Below are positions 60,403 through 64,000 of a stretch of 64,000 nt of DNA, piece after piece. A model generated the notes under the pieces. It had not been told where the DNA came from, did not search any database, and was given only the letters and a program-made list of their open reading frames with translations. Numbering within the stretch: the stretch's first letter is position 1; each line of letters starts with the position of its first letter. Made by a program: the position numbers and the translations under genes. This DNA is from Clostridiales bacterium (GTDB lineage Bacteria > Bacillota > Clostridia > Christensenellales > Aristaeellaceae), in assembly GCA_004556155.1 (NCBI GenBank), contig SFIM01000002.1:62001-126000 (forward strand), given 5' to 3'.

Positions 60403-62075
60403 GACGCTTCGCCGCCCGTCCCCTGCGCGGCCAGGGGCGCAATCCGCGCGGGCTGCTTTTCGGTCTCCGTTTCGGAAAGCGCAGCGGGCAGCAGCACGCG
60501 CTCCAGCGCCTGCGCCAGGGTATCAATGGCGCGCACATCAATGCCGCAATCTTCAAAGCGCTCCTGCATGTTTTCGCGCGGCACATAGGCGCGGATCAGC
60601 CCCGCGCGCCGGGCAGCCTCCACCTTTTCAGGCACACCGCCCACAGGCTTAATCTGCCCCTGGACGGAGATTTCGCCCGTCAGGGCGCAGCCGCCGTCCA
60701 CGGGACGCCCCGTCAGCGCGCTGACCGCCGCCACCGCCATGGCCACGCCCGCGCTGGGCCCGTCCACCGGCGCGCCGCCGGGGAAGTTGACATGCACGTC
60801 CCGATCCGCGGGCAAATAACCCTGCATACGCAGCACCGTTTCCACATTATCAGCGGATACGCGTGCGGTGGAACGGCGCTTCATGCAGTGCGCGCTATTC
60901 CCCATTTCTTCCTCATCCACAATGCCGCGCACCGTCACATGCCCGCTGCCCGGCATGGTCACGGCTTCGATTTCCATCACCGCGCCCTGATGACTGCCAA
61001 ACACCGCCAGCCCATGCACCGCGCCCACGCGGTTTTCCTGCGCCGCGCGCTGATCCGGGCGGGCAGGATAGTGCCCCGAGGTGATCACCCATTCCATATC
61101 TGCCTGGGTAATCCGGGTGCGCTGCTCCATCTGCGCCAGGCCAGCGGCCATCTGCACCATATTGACGGCGTCGCGCCCACAGGCAGCATAGCGCCCGCAA
61201 AGCGCGCCGATATCAGGCAGCATCTGATAGCCCGCACGTTTGGCCGCGCCATCGGCAATCTGCGCCACCTCGCTGGGCTCCAAGGCACGGAAAAACACCT
61301 CCATACAGCGCGAACGCAGGGCGGGCGGCAGATCCTCGGGATTGCGCGTGGTCGCGCCGATCAGGCGAAAATCCGCCGGCAGGCCGTTTTTGAAGATATC
61401 GTGGATGTGCCGGGGAACTGCGCTGTCGTCGGGATTATAGTAGGCCGATTCAAAATGCACGCAGCGATCCTCAAGCACCTTGAGCAGCTTATTCATCTGG
61501 ATGGGATGCAGCTCGCCAATTTCATCCAGAAACAGCACGCCGCCGTGCGCCTTTGTCACCGCGCCGGGCTTGGGCTGCGGCACGCCCTGCACCCCCAGAC
61601 TGCCCGCGCCCTGATAGATGGGATCGTGCACGCTGCCAAACAGCGGGTCGGCAATGGAACGCTCATCAAAGCGCACGCAGGTCGCGTCCATTTCAATAAA
61701 GGGCGCGTTTTCCTTAAAGGGCGTGCCGGGGCTGTGCTTGGCGTACTCCAGCACCAGCCGCGCCGCACAGGTTTTACCAATGCCCGGAGGGCCGTAGATA
61801 ATCACATGCTGGGGATTGGCGCCGCACAGGATGGCCTGCAGGGACTTGATGCCCTCTTGCTGGCCGATAATATCCTCAAAGCTCTGCGGGCGCACATGCT
61901 CGCTGAGCGGTTCGCTCAGATGTACCGTGCGCATCTTGCGCAGATGCTCCATCTCGCGCGAGGCCTCGCGCCGCAGGCCGGGCTGAGCCTGGCGCTCCTT
62001 TTTGAGCTGCGACCAGAAATAGCACCCAACCACCACCGTTACCGCCATCTGGATCAGAAACAATATCCACGTCAA
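60390..62075 (-). CDS. lonB: Membrane-anchored ATP-dependent protease LonB
   Basis: 561 residues from the TTG at 62075, which follows AAAAGGGGG; the ATG-led frame to 62150 runs through a hairpin and lacks a site. This start gives a protein beginning with a membrane helix (about 3-22), close to the 552 residues of B. subtilis LonB. Walker A GPPGIGKTCAARL lies near 95, Walker B VLFLDEIGELHP further on, catalytic Ser in VDGPSAGVA near 438 and Lys in VPEKVEAAR near 483. The N-terminal substrate domain of LonA is missing, as in the LonB group. Confidence 0.92.
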   Translation of the reverse strand: MTWILFLIQMAVTVVVGCYFWSQLKKERQAQPGLRREASREMEHLRKMRTVHLSEPLSEHVRPQSFEDIIGQQEGIKSLQAILCGANPQHVIIYGPPGIGKTCAARLVLEYAKHSPGTPFKENAPFIEMDATCVRFDERSIADPLFGSVHDPIYQGAGSLGVQGVPQPKPGAVTKAHGGVLFLDEIGELHPIQMNKLLKVLEDRCVHFESAYYNPDDSAVPRHIHDIFKNGLPADFRLIGATTRNPEDLPPALRSRCMEVFFRALEPSEVAQIADGAAKRAGYQMLPDIGALCGRYAACGRDAVNMVQMAAGLAQMEQRTRITQADMEWVITSGHYPARPDQRAAQENRVGAVHGLAVFGSHQGAVMEIEAVTMPGSGHVTVRGIVDEEEMGNSAHCMKRRSTARVSADNVETVLRMQGYLPADRDVHVNFPGGAPVDGPSAGVAMAVAAVSALTGRPVDGGCALTGEISVQGQIKPVGGVPEKVEAARRAGLIRAYVPRENMQERFEDCGIDVRAIDTLAQALERVLLPAALSETETEKQPARIAPLAAQGTGGEASCNG

Positions 62076-62084
62076 ATCAAAATA

Positions 62085-62122
62085 CCCCCTTTTCGCACCT
62101 GTTATAGCATGCGAAAAGGGGG
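62085..62122 (-). terminator. rpoC-end hairpin enclosing a promoter and the lonB ribosome site
   Basis: Perfect 13-bp arms (62110-62122 and 62085-62097, CCCCCTTTTCGCA in plus sense) flank a 12-base loop; on the minus strand the second arm is followed by TATTTTGATTT. It ends rpoC transcription. The second arm contains the lonB Shine-Dalgarno, and the loop contains TGCTATAAC, an extended -10. Confidence 0.75.
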
Positions 62123-62174
62123 CGCTGTTCATGCGGGGAAGATCAGGCAAAAAGTGCCTGCCCGCGTGAATAAA

Positions 62175-64000
62175 TCAGTAGGTTTCCTGCAGCTCGATGT
62201 TCTTGTAGCGGCGCAGGCCCGTACCGGCGGGAATAAGCTTGCCGATGATGACGTTTTCCTTCAGGCCCAGCAGCGGATCGACCTTGCCCTTGATGGCGGC
62301 TTCGGTCAGCACACGCGTGGTCTCCTGGAAGGAAGCGGCGGACAGGAAGCTCTCCGTAGCCAGAGAAGCCTTGGTGATGCCCAGCAGCACGCGGCTGGAA
62401 TAGGCAGGACGGCCGCCGGCCAGGATGGTCTTTTCGTTGGCTTCCTCAAAGCGGAAGATATCCACAAAGCTGCCAGGCAGCAGATCGGTATCGCCGCTAT
62501 CCACCACGCGCACCTTGCGCAGCATCTGACGGACGATGATTTCGATGTGCTTATCGCTGATCGAAACGCCGCCCTGGCTGTGGTACACGTTCAGAACTTC
62601 CTTGAGCAGGTATTCCTGAACAGCCTTCACGCCCAGAATGCGCAGCAGATCATGCGGGTTGATGGAGCCCTCGGTCAGCTCCGCGCCGGCTGCGACCAGA
62701 TCGCCATCGTTTACGCGCACATGGATACCGTAATGGATCGGGTAGACCTTCTTTTCGTTGGGATCCTCCTCGTTGGTGATGGTAATCTCGCGCTTTTTCT
62801 TGTTTTCGCTGATGGACACACGGCCGCTGATTTCGGCCAGGGTAGCGTCATGCTTGGGCTTGCGGGCCTCGAACAGCTCCTCAACGCGGGGAAGACCCTG
62901 CGTAATGTCGGAGGTGCTGGCGATGCCGCCCGTATGGAAGGTACGCATGGTCAGCTGCGTACCGGGTTCGCCGATGGCCTGCGCGGCAATAATGCCGACC
63001 GCCTCGCCGATATCCACATCGCCGCCGTGCGCCAGGTTCATGCCGTAGCAGCGGGCGCATACGCCGTTCTGGCAGCGGCAGGTAAGCACCGAACGCACCG
63101 TGACGGACTTGATGCCAGCCTTGCCGATCAGCGCGGCCTTCTTGTAGTCGATCGTCTCGTTCAGGGCGCAGATCACTTCGCCCGTCTTGGGATCGATGAT
63201 ATCCTCGGCAGCCACGCGACCCTGCGCGCGGTCTTCCAGGGATTTCATTTCGCCGATGGCTTCGATCTTGATGCCGCGCACCTTTTCGCCGCGCTCCTCG
63301 AAGCAGTCGGTTTCGCGCACGATAACCTCCTGCGCCACGTCCACCAGACGACGGGTCAGATAACCAGAGTCGGCAGTACGCAGAGCGGTATCGGACAGAG
63401 CCTTACGAGAACCATGAGAGGACATGAAGAACTCCAGCACGTTCAGGCCTTCACGGAAGTTTGCGCGAATAGGAATTTCAATGGTTTTACCGGAAGGAGA
63501 AGCCATGTTGCCGCGCATACCAGCCAGCTGAGCAACCTGCGCGATGCTACCGCGGGCGCCGGAGTTGGTCATCATGTAGATGGGGTTCTTATGCGGCAGG
63601 ACTTCCAGCACGCGGCCGCGCAGGGCGGCTGTGGTGTCGTTCCAGGTCTTGATTACGTTGGCGTAGCGCTCGTCCTCGCTCATCAGGCCGCGGCGGTACT
63701 TGCGCTCGATATCGTGCACGCGCTCGTCAGCCTTGCGCAGCAGCTCGGGCTTTTCGGGCGGAACGATGATATCGCTGACGGCCACGGTGATGGCGCCGCG
63801 GGTGGAATACTTGTAGCCCATGGCCTTGATATTATCCAGCACCTGGGCGCAGATATTCACGCCGTGCACGCGGAAGCAGCGCTCAACGATGTTGCCCAGA
63901 TCCTTCTTGACAACCTCCTTGTCGATTTCCAGCTTGAACATATCGTCCATGGACTCACGGGGCTTGAAGCCCAGATCCTGGGGAATGTTCTCGTTGAAGA
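62175..64000 (-). CDS. rpoC: RNA polymerase beta' subunit, C-terminal half (cut by the window edge)
   Basis: 608 codons are visible with the stop at 62175; the frame is open to the right edge, and residues before the first ATG (NIPQDLGFKPRES) continue the family sequence, so 63950 is not a start. GARGSIAQVAQLAGMRG and the bridge helix FFMSSHGSRKALSDTALRTA are present. CRCQNGVCARCYG is part of the zinc site, and GEPGTQLTMRTFHTGG is the trigger loop. The catalytic NADFDGD lies outside the window. It is the core enzyme subunit that holds the catalytic magnesium. Confidence 0.97.
   Translation of the reverse strand, partial: FNENIPQDLGFKPRESMDDMFKLEIDKEVVKKDLGNIVERCFRVHGVNICAQVLDNIKAMGYKYSTRGAITVAVSDIIVPPEKPELLRKADERVHDIERKYRRGLMSEDERYANVIKTWNDTTAALRGRVLEVLPHKNPIYMMTNSGARGSIAQVAQLAGMRGNMASPSGKTIEIPIRANFREGLNVLEFFMSSHGSRKALSDTALRTADSGYLTRRLVDVAQEVIVRETDCFEERGEKVRGIKIEAIGEMKSLEDRAQGRVAAEDIIDPKTGEVICALNETIDYKKAALIGKAGIKSVTVRSVLTCRCQNGVCARCYGMNLAHGGDVDIGEAVGIIAAQAIGEPGTQLTMRTFHTGGIASTSDITQGLPRVEELFEARKPKHDATLAEISGRVSISENKKKREITITNEEDPNEKKVYPIHYGIHVRVNDGDLVAAGAELTEGSINPHDLLRILGVKAVQEYLLKEVLNVYHSQGGVSISDKHIEIIVRQMLRKVRVVDSGDTDLLPGSFVDIFRFEEANEKTILAGGRPAYSSRVLLGITKASLATESFLSAASFQETTRVLTEAAIKGKVDPLLGLKENVIIGKLIPAGTGLRRYKNIELQETY

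Noticed and set aside
62076..62150. 25-residue N-terminal extension of LonB from an ATG
   Set aside because: No ribosome site; the region is the rpoC terminator hairpin. The TTG at 62075 has a good site and gives the family length.

Overview
The window is one contiguous piece of a GC-rich bacterial chromosome that looks like an anaerobic member of Clostridia (Bacillota). Reasons: strong AGGAGG-type ribosome sites, sigma-A promoters, a PASTA-domain division PBP, paired Lon proteases followed by engB as in Bacillus, a CD1247-type zinc protein beside efp, and a CbiK-type anaerobic chelatase. MurE carries the DNPR signature of enzymes that add meso-diaminopimelate. No tRNA, rRNA, CRISPR array, insertion sequence or prophage was seen. 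I read 48 protein genes, one of them (rpoC) cut by the right edge.

Region 1 (1-16.6 kb) is an accessory surface locus on the minus strand. A BTAD-type regulator with a degenerate GGDEF-like C-terminus lies upstream of three secreted proteins: a small Ig-like protein, a membrane-anchored SH3/Ig-like protein with an 8-residue tandem repeat, and a 4491-residue giant built from InlB-B, MBG, DUF11-like, Cna-B and MucBP-like modules. A 9-bp motif is shared by the promoters of the regulator and of this operon.

Region 2 (17-26.5 kb) holds an MMPL exporter with a small secreted partner, a lipid kinase with a MutT-like hydrolase, a membrane-anchored cyclophilin, and an operon of flavodoxin, FecCD-type ABC importer, binding protein and CbiK-like chelatase. 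The operon is preceded by two 27-bp operator-like repeats resembling DtxR/IdeR-family sites.

Region 3 (26.5-50 kb) is a division and wall cluster in two blocks. ftsA-ftsZ lie at one side; mraZ-ftsL-pbp-murE-mraY-murD-ftsW-murA-ftsQ lie at the other. Between them sits an island of about 10 kb for salvage of MurNAc sugars: binding protein, two permeases, GNAT, PIG-L deacetylase, murQ, anmK (opposite strand), nagZ and a MurK/NagK-like kinase. rsmH, murF, murG and murC are absent from their usual places.

Region 4 (50-64 kb) is housekeeping: two metallophosphoesterases, zinc-ribbon proteins, a CAP-domain secreted protein, an esterase, a pepP-like peptidase with efp, a glutamine amidotransferase-like hydrolase, engB-lonA-lonB, and the 3' half of rpoC. 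Several starts were moved from the longest reading frame on the basis of ribosome sites and promoters. In mraZ and the C26 hydrolase the longest-frame start codon lies inside the -10 element; in lonB a TTG start follows a ribosome site buried in a hairpin.
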